Positions 55,219 through 64,000 of a stretch of DNA of 64,000 nucleotides are shown here, piece after piece; within the stretch, counting starts at the first letter, position 1; every line of letters starts with the position of its first letter. A program made the position numbers and the translations under genes. The notes beneath the pieces are model-generated. The model was not told the origin of the DNA, made no database searches, and saw nothing but the letters and a program-made list of their open reading frames with translations. Source of the stretch: Podocnemis expansa (Eukaryota; Chordata; Testudines; Podocnemididae); contig ML681971.1 of NCBI GenBank assembly GCA_007922195.1, positions 22,977,870 to 23,041,869 on the forward strand. The letters run 5' to 3'.

Positions 55219-57153
55219 TCAGCCCTGGTGTCCCGATTGAATCTTTGGTCCCGCAATCGAGGGAGAGAGAGAACGGAGAGGGATTGGGTGGTTCCCCACA
55301 GGCCTATCTTCCCTATGGGGAAAAAGGGCAACAATGATGCCGTGGGGTCCCCTTGCACCCCAAGGGTAAAGAGGGTAATGATCAGAAGGGCCCCTCCCTG
55401 GGGAGGGGTGACCGAAGGCCGTCTTTCCTCTGAGAGTGAAGCAAAAGGGGAAAAAGGGGAGGTTGTCCTGCCCAGGGAATTGGGAAGCTAAGTTGGGGGG
55501 GGTGAGTCTGGGAGGGAGGAGGCCAAAATACTTGGCTTCTCCCTGAGGGTCCCGGGCTGTACCCACCACGGAGAAGGTTTCTGGGGGAAACAGGATGTTC
55601 CCCTCAAAAGGCATGTCAAGGACTGCCTGCTGAGCGTTAGGGGGTGCTCTAGCCTCCCTGAGCCATGCTACCCTACAGAGGGTAACCACCGAGGCCATGG
55701 TGCGAGCTGCAACGTCCACTGCATTGCGGGCTGAGAGAAGGAGGTCTTGAGATATTATGTTGCCTTCCTCCAAGAAGGCATCATACTCGTCCCTGGCCTC
55801 AGGCGGGAGCATATTCCTAAATTTCCCAAGGGTCTCCCAGACATCCAGCAAGTACCTGCTGGTTATAGCCTGGTTGTTTGCCACCCGCAGTTGAAAAGCC
55901 GATGAGGAGTATACCTTGCGGACTAACAAATCCAGTTCCCTGGTCTCACTGGCGCTAGGGAGGGGGTCCCTGGGGGGTTCTCCAGGCCCCATTGCCATCT
56001 GGATCACGTCCCTGGGTGGGGACCGGGTGGCCAGCGAGCGAGGGGTAGTCCGATTCGGATACCCGATATTTCATGCCCGCCATATCCGAAACCGGGGGGA
56101 CAGAGCTTGGACTTTGCCACCGAGAGCGTGTAAGGTCCCACACGCTCGGGTGGGGTGGGATTGCTAAAGGCGCTGTAGAGGTGAATGCCGGTCCAAACAA
56201 GGTATCGGGAGGGAGGATCAGGGGTTCCACCTCCATTCTTAAGTGGGCTGTGGCCCAGTGCAGCAGATCAAAGTGCGCCGGAAGGTTGCCCATGAAGGAC
56301 TCCAGTGCCGGGGACAGCGTGGCACCGGGGGTCCGCCGCAGATGGGGGAAGTGCCCTCGGGAGACCACTCTTGTGGTTAAAATCAGAAGAGTGACGGAGC
56401 TGATGTGCGGCGCTGGGGCCGTTTGGAGCCCCTAGAAAGTCTCTCTTCCGGGCTGGAGGCAGGGGACAGGGATCGGGATTCCCGGCCCAGTGCCATTGGT
56501 GGAGTGGTGCCCGCCCCTGCTGGGGTGGAAGGCGGGGAGCTGGACGGCGAAGGTGAGTGTCGTGTGTGAACCCAGGCCTTCGAAATGAAGGCCAGTTTGC
56601 CCCTTCTGGTTGGGAGTGGGGCAGGTGGGGTAGGAAGGAGCAGCAGGGCTTGTGCTGCTTCCCCCGCTTCCGGGGTGGATGGGACAAGAAGCGACTCTGC
56701 GTGAGTCGCAGGCAAGTTCTTGCTAGGGGAGGGAGGACTTTGCGGTGCCGAGAGTGGGGTCAGCCAGTGCTGAGGTGATGTCGGCACCGGTGAGGCCGGA
56801 CTGTACTGTGCTGTCAGCACCGGAGATGATATGGCGCGGTGCCGAGGTGCCGAGGCGCTGGGTAGGTGCTGTGGCGCTGGAGTTGGCACCGAGGTGGTGT
56901 GGCGGCGGCGGCCACCAGTGGCATGGTGCTGCGTATGCTCCAGTGCCGAGCTGGGTCTCAGTGCCGGGCTCTGACCCGAAGCCTCGGGTGAAGGTCACTG
57001 TTTCCTCTCCTTAATTGTTCAAGGTTTAAAGGAGAGACAAATGGAACACACTGAGACCATGTGGTCTTTGCCCAGGCACCTGAGGCACTTCCCATGGGTG
57101 TTGTCCCGGGGGAAGGCCTTTCTGCACTCGGCACAGGGTTTAAACCCCAGCAT
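55219..57153 (-). pseudogene. DIRS element 3 gag, decayed
   Basis: ATG at 57153 opens MLGFKPCAECRKAFPRDNTH with C-x2-C-x11-H-x3-C-x2-C, then VCSICLSFKP and a stop. The middle is frame-broken and Ser/Pro-rich. The C-terminal third is the best preserved in the window: one frame of 262 codons (55219-56007) holds LLVRKVYSSSAFQLRVANNQ, ITSRYLLDVWETLGKFRNML, EYDAFLEEGNIISQDLLLSA, MPFEGNILF and a DPQGEAKYFGL ending. An overlapping frame (55955-56368) supplies the part before it. Presumed RNA-packaging protein; not functional at full length. Confidence 0.85.
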
Positions 57154-57309
57154 CGTCGATGTGATGTTCCGGTCCAGTGTTGGGGTCTCGCGGTGGAATT
57201 AAATCTACAAAGGAGATGTGCCCTGCCAGACAGTGAATCCAACAAAGAGACAGGCTGCTTGCGATTAGCAAGGAGCGGATGTTCCAGATCTGATGTGCAA
57301 GGTGGAAGA

Positions 57310-57485
57310 AATGAAACTGAGGAGGGGGCGGGGAGCTGACCGTATATGTAGCCACGGGTGGCATGAGGGGCAGTGGCTGCCTCCCCTCTTCTGACAGGCT
57401 AGGACAATTTTTTTCTGACCAATCCGGTGCTCCAGCACGGAGACACCTATTACTGAATGCATCTGAGCAGTGCTTGAAGAAGAAC
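57310..57485 (-). repeat. DIRS element 3 left inverted terminal repeat
   Basis: Reading leftward: gttcttcttcaagcactgctc, cagtaataggtgtctccgtg, ggattggtcagaaaaa, tgtcagaagaggggaggcagccac, then a TATA-like run (tacatatacgg near 57340) and cctcctcag. Confidence 0.85.
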
Positions 57486-57768
57486 CTGTGTTTTACACCC
57501 CCTTTCATTGATTTTCATTCCATTCTGTAAGTTCACCTATCTTCGAAGCATCTGACGAAGTGGGATTTTTCTCCCACAAAAGCTCATGCAAAAAATAAAT
57601 CTGTTAGTCTTAAAGTGCCACAGGACTCCTTGTTTTTTTTTGCTTTACTAGACTAACACAGCTATCCCTTTGGAATCTTGTATAAATCCATATTATAATC
57701 AAGGAAAGTCTGCACCCTTTTTTCTGTTTACACATTTAGGCCCCAGCACAATAAGTTAGTGTGCAGGA

Positions 57769-57990
57769 ATTCCAAAGGGATAGCCATGTTAGTTTAGTAA
57801 AGCAAAAAAAAANNNNNNNNNNAAAAAAAAACAAACAAGGAGTCCTGTGGCACTTAAAGACTAACAAATTTATTTATCACATGAGCTTTCATGGGAGACA
57901 GTCAATCTGACGAAGTGGGATTTTCTCCAATAGAAGCTCCTGCACTAAATAAATTTGTTAGCCTTTAAGTGCCACAAGACTCCTTTGTTG
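57769..57990. mobile_element. Penelope-like element 3' end, inverted, with assembly gap
   Basis: Minus-strand tail (ccaaagggatagccatgttagtttag) and 3' region to about 57905, then a plus-strand copy (ctgacgaagtgggattttctcc to gccacaagactcc). Ten N at 57813-57822 mark an assembly gap in the A-run. Confidence 0.8.
57813..57822. other. Assembly gap (10 N)
   Basis: Ten undetermined bases within an A-rich tract of a Penelope-like element; probably a homopolymer of unresolved length. Confidence 0.99.
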
Positions 57991-58059
57991 TTTAACTACA
58001 GAGGTTCACTTGCAGGTTTGGAGCTTTGCTCTGTGAGTGTAACTCCTTTAGTCAATGGA

Positions 58060-58179
58060 AGAAGCAAGAAGTCCTGGGGCACATAAAGACTAACACATTT
58101 ATTTATCGCCTGAGCTTTTGTGGGAGGACTCCTTGCTTCTTTTGCTGGACTAGACTAACACGGCTGCCCCCTTTGGAAA
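58060..58179. mobile_element. Short inverted Penelope-like element tail
   Basis: Minus tail (aagaagtcctggggcacataaagactaac, cgcctgagcttttgtgggag) joined to a plus tail (gactccttgcttcttttgctgg, actaacacggctgcccc). Flanked by ttagtcaatgga (58048-58059) and ttagtcagtgga (58180-58191), a 12-bp duplication with one change. Confidence 0.85.
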
Positions 58180-58377
58180 TTAGTCAGTGGAGTTACTCCT
58201 ACAGAGAATTTGGACCTTTCTGCCTAATCATGAGGTGGACCTTTAATCAGTTGAGTAGTCCACTGCTGACAGTGGTTCACATGTTTTGAAGTTTTTTCAG
58301 AATAAGGTCTTAATTTTGGTACTGCATGGGACATCTTGAGCACTCCCAGACTGGGCTGCTGGATGAGATGCCAGAAG

Positions 58378-58661
58378 TAGGGTTACCAGATGTCAGGCAA
58401 AAGAACATGGCCTCCTTTTTACCTTCATGTCTTGCATCTGGCAGGCATTTTAAAATACATGATTTTGTCTGGCTTTTTACTTTAACCCCTATAAGTCTGC
58501 TGAAATGTCACAGAATACCTTATTTTTAGGGGAAATTATTCCAGGACCCCTAAAAAACCAGAAGAATATTATATGAATAATACATTTTCTCCATATGTCC
58601 TCCAATGTCCTCCTTTTCGTACTTTCCTGTCCTTTCCAGGCTTTGCTATCTGGTAGCCCTG
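58378..58661. mobile_element. hAT-like MITE (AGGGTTACCAGATG family)
   Basis: Left TAGGGTTACCAGATGTC, right GCTATCTGGTAGCCCTG. Flanks gccagaag (58370-58377) and gccaaagg (58662-58669) match at 6 of 8. No coding sequence. Confidence 0.72.
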
Positions 58662-58669
58662 GCCAAAGG

Positions 58670-60197
58670 GGACATTGAACTTGGTGTGATAACACAGAGC
58701 ACTAACCAAACAGCTGACTATTTTTGTGTTTTGTTTTAATTTAAACAATTACACTTTGGTGCTGTGTAGCTTAATTAAAGAGCTGTGCAACCATCACAAA
58801 CAGTTCCATTGTCATCAATGGCACATTTTATGTGAAGACTTAAGATTAGCACTGTTACATAGGAAATTTTCCCTTACTGAACTGATTTCTGCCTTCCAGC
58901 TTCTCTCTCGATTTCCAGCCATGTGGCCATTACTTGAATTGAAGGCATTTCTCTGTGTTCTCCCCAGGACTTGAAATTGGAGGGCGAGTAGGTGGAGGTG
59001 TGGTGGGGTATTGGGGTGCTTACTAAATTGGTATAACACTATTACTAGCTGACAACTTGGGGGTGTTGGGAAATTTGGGGGGGTGTAGAGGAGGTGGTAG
59101 GGAAATCGCTGGTCTCCCTTAATCTGCTCTGTGCCACTGGTTGCCATGGTATTGGTAAGGCCTGTTTGGGGAGACTTGCATCTGAACTTGCTTCTCCCAG
59201 GCAGAGAAGGCCATTCATGAAAGTGGAATTCTGTGCTGCTTGCTGTGGGCAGCCAGATTTTCTTCCCCCTACCCCTTTCTTCTTCTTTACCATAGTTGAG
59301 CAACCATCCGCTCAGCAGGGAAGTTCATGTACCTGATTGACATTTTTGCCAGTTGCTGAAATAAAGCTGTATGTTAAAGGAGACATTGCCAAACAAATAA
59401 TTTATATTAATGTCTTCTCCCTTCTGATCCCCAGCCTTCACTATTGATGTTGTTTGCTTATGCTTTGTGCTTCACTCAACCTACACAGTGAAGCTAGCAT
59501 GGCCAATTCACTTAATGTTCCATTTCACTTTCTGGTCCTCAAACTACACTTCAATATTGTTGAGCCTAAATTTACAACATTGCCAAGGAATGTAGAAATT
59601 ACCTCAAAAATTGCATTAAATTGAAAACACTCTAATCATTAAATGTTATAAACTAAAATATAGAAAGCCCAAAATCTAAATTTTGGGTCTAATTGATGTG
59701 TCTGATGCAATACCGAGTGAGATGAATGTTGCATCTCCCGCTGAATTTGGATCAAATCCAATGCGCATTGAAAAAGGGATGGTTTTGCACTTAATTTCCC
59801 CCTCAGCTGCTCTTGTCATACTGGAGACATGGTAACCTTTCTCTTCTCAGATCCAACTAAGTATCCACCTCCTCACTGAGGACTGGTTTTTGTTGTTGTG
59901 TGTGTATGGCATTTAGGAGAGTGGGATCCTGGTTCATGACTGGACTATAATAATAACAAATAAGAGGAGGTGATCTGCAAATCACAAAGTGTTTGTGTCT
60001 CCACCCTGCTCCTTTTGAGACGTAGGAAGATGAATGCTGCTTTTTCTAGCTTCCAAGTTTTTTATCCTTTCCTCTCCTGCTTTTACATTAAAAATACCAA
60101 ACCCAGATTTCCTTTTTGTTGGAAGGTTTTGATAAGATACTCAGAATGGTGCAGAGATATTGTAGGGATGAATGACATACATATTCCACTGATGAGC
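58670..60197. other. Non-coding DNA, no feature recognised
   Basis: The minus-strand 162-codon frame at 58815-59303 has no domain and reads as ordinary intronic DNA. Confidence 0.4.
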
Positions 60198-60205
60198 TTT
60201 CTAAT

Positions 60206-60844
60206 CACAGGTGCCGCTGGCCTGGGGACGGGCCCAGGCCTTGCTCCTTGGCCAGGGACAGGGCCAGAAGTTGCTGTGCTGCCGCGGGTGGCTAGGCCCC
60301 GCATCCTCGGCCAGGGATGGGGCCAGAAGTGGCCGCAGGTGGCCAGGCCCTGCATCCACGGCCAGGGATGGGGCTGCCGCCGTCGCGGGCAGCCAGGCCC
60401 CGGATTCCCCCCTGCGGGCGGCTGGGCCCCAGGTCCCTGGCTGGGGACGGGGTCGTTGCTGCTGCGGGCGGCCAGGCCCTGCATCCCTGGCCAGGGACGG
60501 GGCTGCTGCCGCGGGCAGCGGCTGGGCCCCAGATTCTCTGCTGTGGCTGCGGGCAGCCAGGCCCTGGATCCCCGGCTGGGGACGGGGTCGCCGCTGCTGT
60601 AGGCGGCCAGGCCCCGGATCCCTGGCTGGGGATGGGGCCGGAAGTGGCCATGGGTGGCTGGGCCCTGCATCCCCAGCTGGGGACGGGGCTGCTGCTGCCG
60701 GCGCTGGTGGCTGGACCCCGGATGGGGACGGGGCTGCCGTGGCTGCCGGCGGCTGGGCCCCGAATCTCCGGCCCGATTGGGCCAGAGATCCAGGGCACTG
60801 GCGCTGTGATTTGGGGCATGTGCCCACTGCCAGCAACGTCTCTG
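60206..60844. mobile_element. hAT-like element with ~50-bp minisatellite, second copy
   Basis: Flanked by a perfect 8-bp duplication tttctaat at 60198-60205 and 60845-60852. The termini (cacaggtgccgctgg; ccagcaacgtctctg) are decayed forms of those at 16621-17121, and the orientation is opposite: the block ggcgctgtgatttggggcatg near 60800-60820 matches 16650-16680 in reverse. The body is about ten units of 48-51 bp (some shortened) around ggccaggccccggatccctgg. The 311-codon frame across it is a repeat artefact. Confidence 0.9.
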
Positions 60845-61183
60845 TTTCTAATCGAAAGGGCAAAATACGTTCTTCTTCGAGTGATTGCTTAAGTCATTCC
60901 AACTTAGGTGGTGTGCATGCCGTGTGCCCGGTATGCCAGAAAGCTTTCCCCAGTCAGCTTGCTGGGTCGGCAGAGACCACCAGAGGGTGCTCCATGTCCA
61001 AACTATATATATCCCTGCCAACCTCAGCCTCCTCAGTTCTTTCTTACCGCCCTGACGGTTGCTGGAATGACAAGCTTTGGCTAGCTCTTTCCCCGTTGTG
61101 TTTAGTTAGTATTGCCATGTGGATTTGGAGCGGAGTTACTGCTTGACAGGAGCTCCATGCACCCCAGGCTGTGAGGCCGGGGC

Positions 61184-63450
61184 ATGCCTGGCTTTCAGAC
61201 ATGCTCGGCATGTAAGAAATGCATGCCTAAGGGCGATCTGCATGCACTCTGCTTGAAGTGTTTGGAGGAGTCCAAGCAAAGTGCCACATTTGTAAGAGCT
61301 TTAAGCCCCGAACACAGAAAGATTGGGAGCAGAAAATCAGACTCCTGATTATGGAGGAAGTCCTCCGTCCTATTGAAGCGGGTCATTCTGATTCAGACAG
61401 GGTAGCGTCGGTACAGAGCGCCCGGTGTCTGGGAAATCTAAGGACTCTACTAAAGAGCCTTGGCACTGTTTGTTTCCGGTGCCGTTATCGGTGCATCGGC
61501 ACCATTCGCATTCGCCGGTACCGAGGAAGATTCAGGAGGCAAAGTCTTCCCAGTCAGGAAGGAATAAGGATGGGTCCATAGTGCGACACAAGGTGGGCCA
61601 TTTGACCCAGGCTCCGAGCTGTATGGCATCATTGACTCCGGTCCCTGGGAGGGGTGCGTTGAGTCTGGTCTTGCCACCATCGCCCACCCAAGGCACATTG
61701 GAGGAGGACTTATGGGTACTCTCCACGCCCGAAACCTTTGAGGTGGCCAAGAGCTTAATTGAGCAGACCACAGAGGTGGTGACGGATCTGGGAGCGGTAC
61801 CGGTGCCCTGCTCCGGTGGGAAACCAATGCCATTAAGGCCTCCTTTGCCATGGCACAGACCTTCAGTACCGTCGGCACCTTCTGCCCACAAGTCAAGATC
61901 ACACTCTCCAGTGCATCGGACCTCCCCGTCAACTCTTTGTCACTGATCACTGGTACTGCCTCAGATAGTGGCTGCAGTAGGCGCCCTAGCCTTTCGATTG
62001 CCATGGCACCGGGAGCGGTCTCCTTCAGCCAGGTCACATTCTCCAAGCCACGGAACCGGGTACCGTTCCCCACCTGGTACCACACCACCCTGGTCCCTGC
62101 ATAGCCAACTATCCTCAGGCTCAGAGGACGGCTTGGTCGTCTCCCGATGTAGCAGGGGCAGCCGGTACGGTCGCAATGGCCCGCCCTGTCGGTGCCAGTG
62201 GGACGCTTGGAGCATGCCACCTCAGTGGCCTTTCTGGACCCCGTGGGCATTCCACCAAGCTCAGGGCTCGGCTTTGGGCTATTCCAGGTCTTTAAGTCAC
62301 AGACCACCTTCGTCACACATGACCAGTGCCCCACCAGAGGTGGCCAGGGACTCAGATTTGGACTCAGCCCAGGGCTTGGAGGTGCCTATCAGGGAAAGCA
62401 CTCCAGTGTCAGCCCCATTGGACATCCAGGAGGAATCCTTGTCCTCTCTCCTGGATGAGGCAGTAGCAGGTGCGACCCTGGCAGCCATGCAGGATGATAG
62501 CAGAGCCCACCAGGAACTGTTGAGGAGAGTGGCTCGCAATTTGGGTCTCCAGGCAGAGGAACTGGTTGAAGAGTCTGACCCTATGGTGGATATTTTAACC
62601 CCTGAAGGTCCCTCGCGAGTGGCCCTCCCACTCATCAAGACGATCAGAGATGCCACAAAGGTTTTGTGACATACCCCATCGTCCATCCCTCCAGCTGCAA
62701 AAAGAATGGAGCAAAAGTACTTTGTTCCAGCCAAGGGAGATGAGCACTTTTATACGCACCCCACCCTGGGCTCTTTAGTGGTTGCGGTGGCAAACAAGAG
62801 GGAGCACCAAGGACACCCTGGGCCCACCCCAAAATTGAAGGACACAAAGAAACTAGAGAAAACTGAGAGAAAAGTTTATTCAACTGGTGGCTTGCAACTG
62901 CGTATTGCGAACCAACAAGCGATTCTCAGTCGATATGCGGTTAACTCGTGGACCGCAATGGAGAAGTTCACGATTGCACTTCCTCAGGACTCTAAGGCAG
63001 AGCTCTCGACCATGATTAAGGAAGGGAAGGTGGTGTCCAGAGCCTTGCTCCAGTTGGTGTTGGATGCGGTGGGTGCTGCCACCAGAGCCATGGTGTTGGG
63101 GGTATCAATGAGACGCAGCTCATGGCTCCAAGCCTCCGGCCTTCCACAGGAGGGTCCAGGCAACAATCCAAGATCTCCCCTTCGAGGGCCAGGACCTGTT
63201 TGCAGCACAAACAGATGCAAGATTACAAACCCTGAAAGATTCCAGAGCCATGCTAAAATCTCTTGGCCTACACACACCAGTGTTTCAGCAACACCCCTTT
63301 TGCCCACAACCTTCTCAGAGACTGTTTGCCCAGAGGGCCGACTTCTCCCAAAGGGGAAGTTGCAATAGACAACGGTCGGATCAACGCTCAAGTGGGCATC
63401 ATGAGGACAACTCCCGTGCATCACAAGGCTCTGGGGAGGGCTTTTGAGGA
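61184..63450 (+). pseudogene. DIRS element 4 gag, frameshifted
   Basis: ATG at 61184 gives MPGFQTCSACKKCMPKGDLH and the C-x2-C-x11-H-x3-C-x2-C motif; after a frameshift the second motif CHICKSFKPRTQKDWEQ (61282 on) follows. The middle is Ser/Pro-rich. Frame 61968-62669 has a helical stretch (SLSSLLDEAVAGATLAAMQD, VARNLGLQAEELVEESDPMV), and frame 62706-63368 has RKVYSTGGLQLRIANQQAIL, AVNSWTAMEKFTIALPQDSK, KEGKVVSRALLQLVLDAVGA and SMRRSSWLQASGLPQ. The end (LPFEGQDLF, LKDSRAMLKSLG) is in a third frame near 63175-63260. At least four frameshifts, so not functional. Confidence 0.87.
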
Positions 63451-63519
63451 TGCGCCCGAGGACAGCATAATAGACCCTGTTGAGAACCACCCTTCCCCCC
63501 CCGTGAAGACTGACTATCC

Positions 63520-64000
63520 CATTTTTACTGGGCTTGGGCCAGTATTACTTCAGACCAGTGGGTCCTGCGCATGGTCAAATGGGGATACTCGCTCCAATTC
63601 ACCTCTACCCTCACCCCCGGCCTCACCCCTTTCTGTCCCTCTTCAGGGACCCTGCTCACGAACAGCTTCTGCAAGCAGAGGTGGACTCGCTTTTAGTGAA
63701 GGGGGCGGTACAAGAGGTTCCAGAACACAGGAGGGGGAAGGGCTTCTATTCCCGCTATTTCCTTATCCCCAAAGCGAATGGAAGCCTCCGTCCCATTCTA
63801 GATCTTTGGTGCTTAAACAAATATCCCCAGAAGGTGAAATTCTGTATGGTTTCCCTAGCTTCTATTATCCCCTCCTTGGATCACAGGGACTGGTACACTG
63901 CCCTCAACCTGAAGGACGCTTATTTTCATATAGCCATCATTCCCCACCACAGACGTTTCCTTCGTTTCATAGTCGGTGATCACCATTATCAGTTTGCTGT
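63520..64000 (+). pseudogene. DIRS element 4 reverse transcriptase, N-terminal part
   Basis: About 63535-63620 gives SDQWVLRMVKWGYSLQFTS. After one frameshift, 63640 to the edge is open in a single frame: RDPAHEQLLQAEVDSLLVKG, GKGFYSRYFLIPKANGSLRP, ILDLWCLNK, LASIIPSLDHRDWY and LKDAYFHIAIIPHHRRFLRF. The last is motif A of a Ty3/DIRS-type reverse transcriptase with its catalytic Asp (KDAYFHI). The YxDD box lies beyond the window. The frame has no ATG of its own, as expected for a pol read after gag. Confidence 0.88.

Larger units (their letters stand above)
52572..57485 (-). mobile_element. DIRS-like retrotransposon, element 3 (gag-only)
   Basis: Minus-strand orientation. The left repeat is at the high-coordinate end (about 57310-57485), gag at 57153-55219, then 2.3 kb with no recognisable coding, the internal complementary region (52813-52912) and the right repeat (52572-52812). 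Ends are exact because the host is a known repeat: PLE sequence stops at cctgatc (52571) and resumes at 57486. No target duplication is seen, as expected for recombinase-type integration. No reverse transcriptase, RNase H or recombinase motif was found. Confidence 0.88.
51476..57675. mobile_element. Penelope-like element, inverted, split by DIRS element 3
   Basis: The minus-strand half is 51476 to about 52395; the plus-strand half is about 52396-52571 and 57486-57675, ending gactaacacagctatcccttt. The halves are joined at their 5' sides. An 11-bp duplication tcttgtataaa flanks the whole unit at 51465-51475 and 57676-57686, so the inverted structure arose in one insertion. DIRS element 3 later entered the plus half between cctgatc and ctgtg. 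Without it the PLE is about 1.3 kb. Confidence 0.9.
60869..64000 (+). mobile_element. DIRS-like retrotransposon, element 4 (cut by window end)
   Basis: Starts gttcttcttcgagtg, 16 bp after the target duplication of the hAT element. Order: left repeat region (about 60869-61060, with a TATA-like run at 61004-61012 and cctcctcag after it), gag (61184 to about 63450), reverse transcriptase from about 63520 to the edge. Its terminal sequence resembles elements 1-3 only over the first 15 bases and the layout. The rest of the element (RNase H, recombinase, right repeat) is outside the window. Confidence 0.87.

Noticed and set aside
58815..59303. 162-codon minus-strand frame
   Set aside because: No domain, and overlapping frames of similar length on the same strand indicate chance.
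60211..61146. 311-codon plus-strand frame
   Set aside because: It covers a GC-rich ~50-bp tandem repeat inside a hAT element and is open in several frames at once; the translation is repeat-driven.

Overview
This is a vertebrate nuclear window, most likely from a turtle or another non-avian sauropsid. That reading rests on the mix of elements: CR1 LINEs with two different 3' ends, MIR-like CORE-SINEs, several hAT families, Penelope-like elements (PLEs) with GIY-YIG coding, and DIRS-type tyrosine-recombinase retrotransposons. The species is inferred. Nothing bacterial, no CRISPR array, no rRNA or tRNA gene was seen.

Host genes are sparse. A CpG-island promoter with a non-coding first exon lies at about 24715-25289 (plus strand, splice donor at 25290). 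A clear coding exon at 40899-41151 carries the start codon and the first 75 residues of an acidic, Ser-rich protein I could not identify. If these two exons splice together, intron 1 is 15.6 kb and the gene continues beyond 41151. A weaker candidate is a 90-nt Cys-rich exon at 14685-14774. Nearly everything else is intronic or intergenic DNA and transposons.

Layout: 1-9800 holds six hAT copies (one nested in another, one long and one palindromic), an inverted PLE, an MIR and a CR1. 9800-16600 is nearly repeat-free. 16600-22461 is DIRS element 1, interrupted by a hAT and a solo-LTR-like insertion. 24217-24704 is a PLE with a nested hAT ending at the CpG island. 25400-26640 is an intronic minisatellite. 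27748-33296 is DIRS element 2. 33998-39950 has hATs, CR1, MIR and PLE fragments. 43830-50495 has three CR1 fragments and an inverted PLE. 51476-57675 is an inverted PLE split by DIRS element 3 (minus strand). 57769-58661 has two more inverted PLEs and a hAT. 60206-60844 is a minisatellite-bearing hAT. 60869 to the end is DIRS element 4, which reaches into reverse transcriptase at the window edge.

The most notable content is the DIRS set. Elements 1-3 each have inverted terminal repeats, an internal complementary region next to the right repeat, and a gag with two Cys-based metal-binding motifs, but no visible reverse transcriptase, RNase H or recombinase. They look like a gag-only family with intact replication signals. 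A second theme is the repeated head-to-head inverted structure of PLE insertions, in three cases flanked by an 11-12 bp target duplication. Exact duplications and nesting let several insertions be ordered in time.
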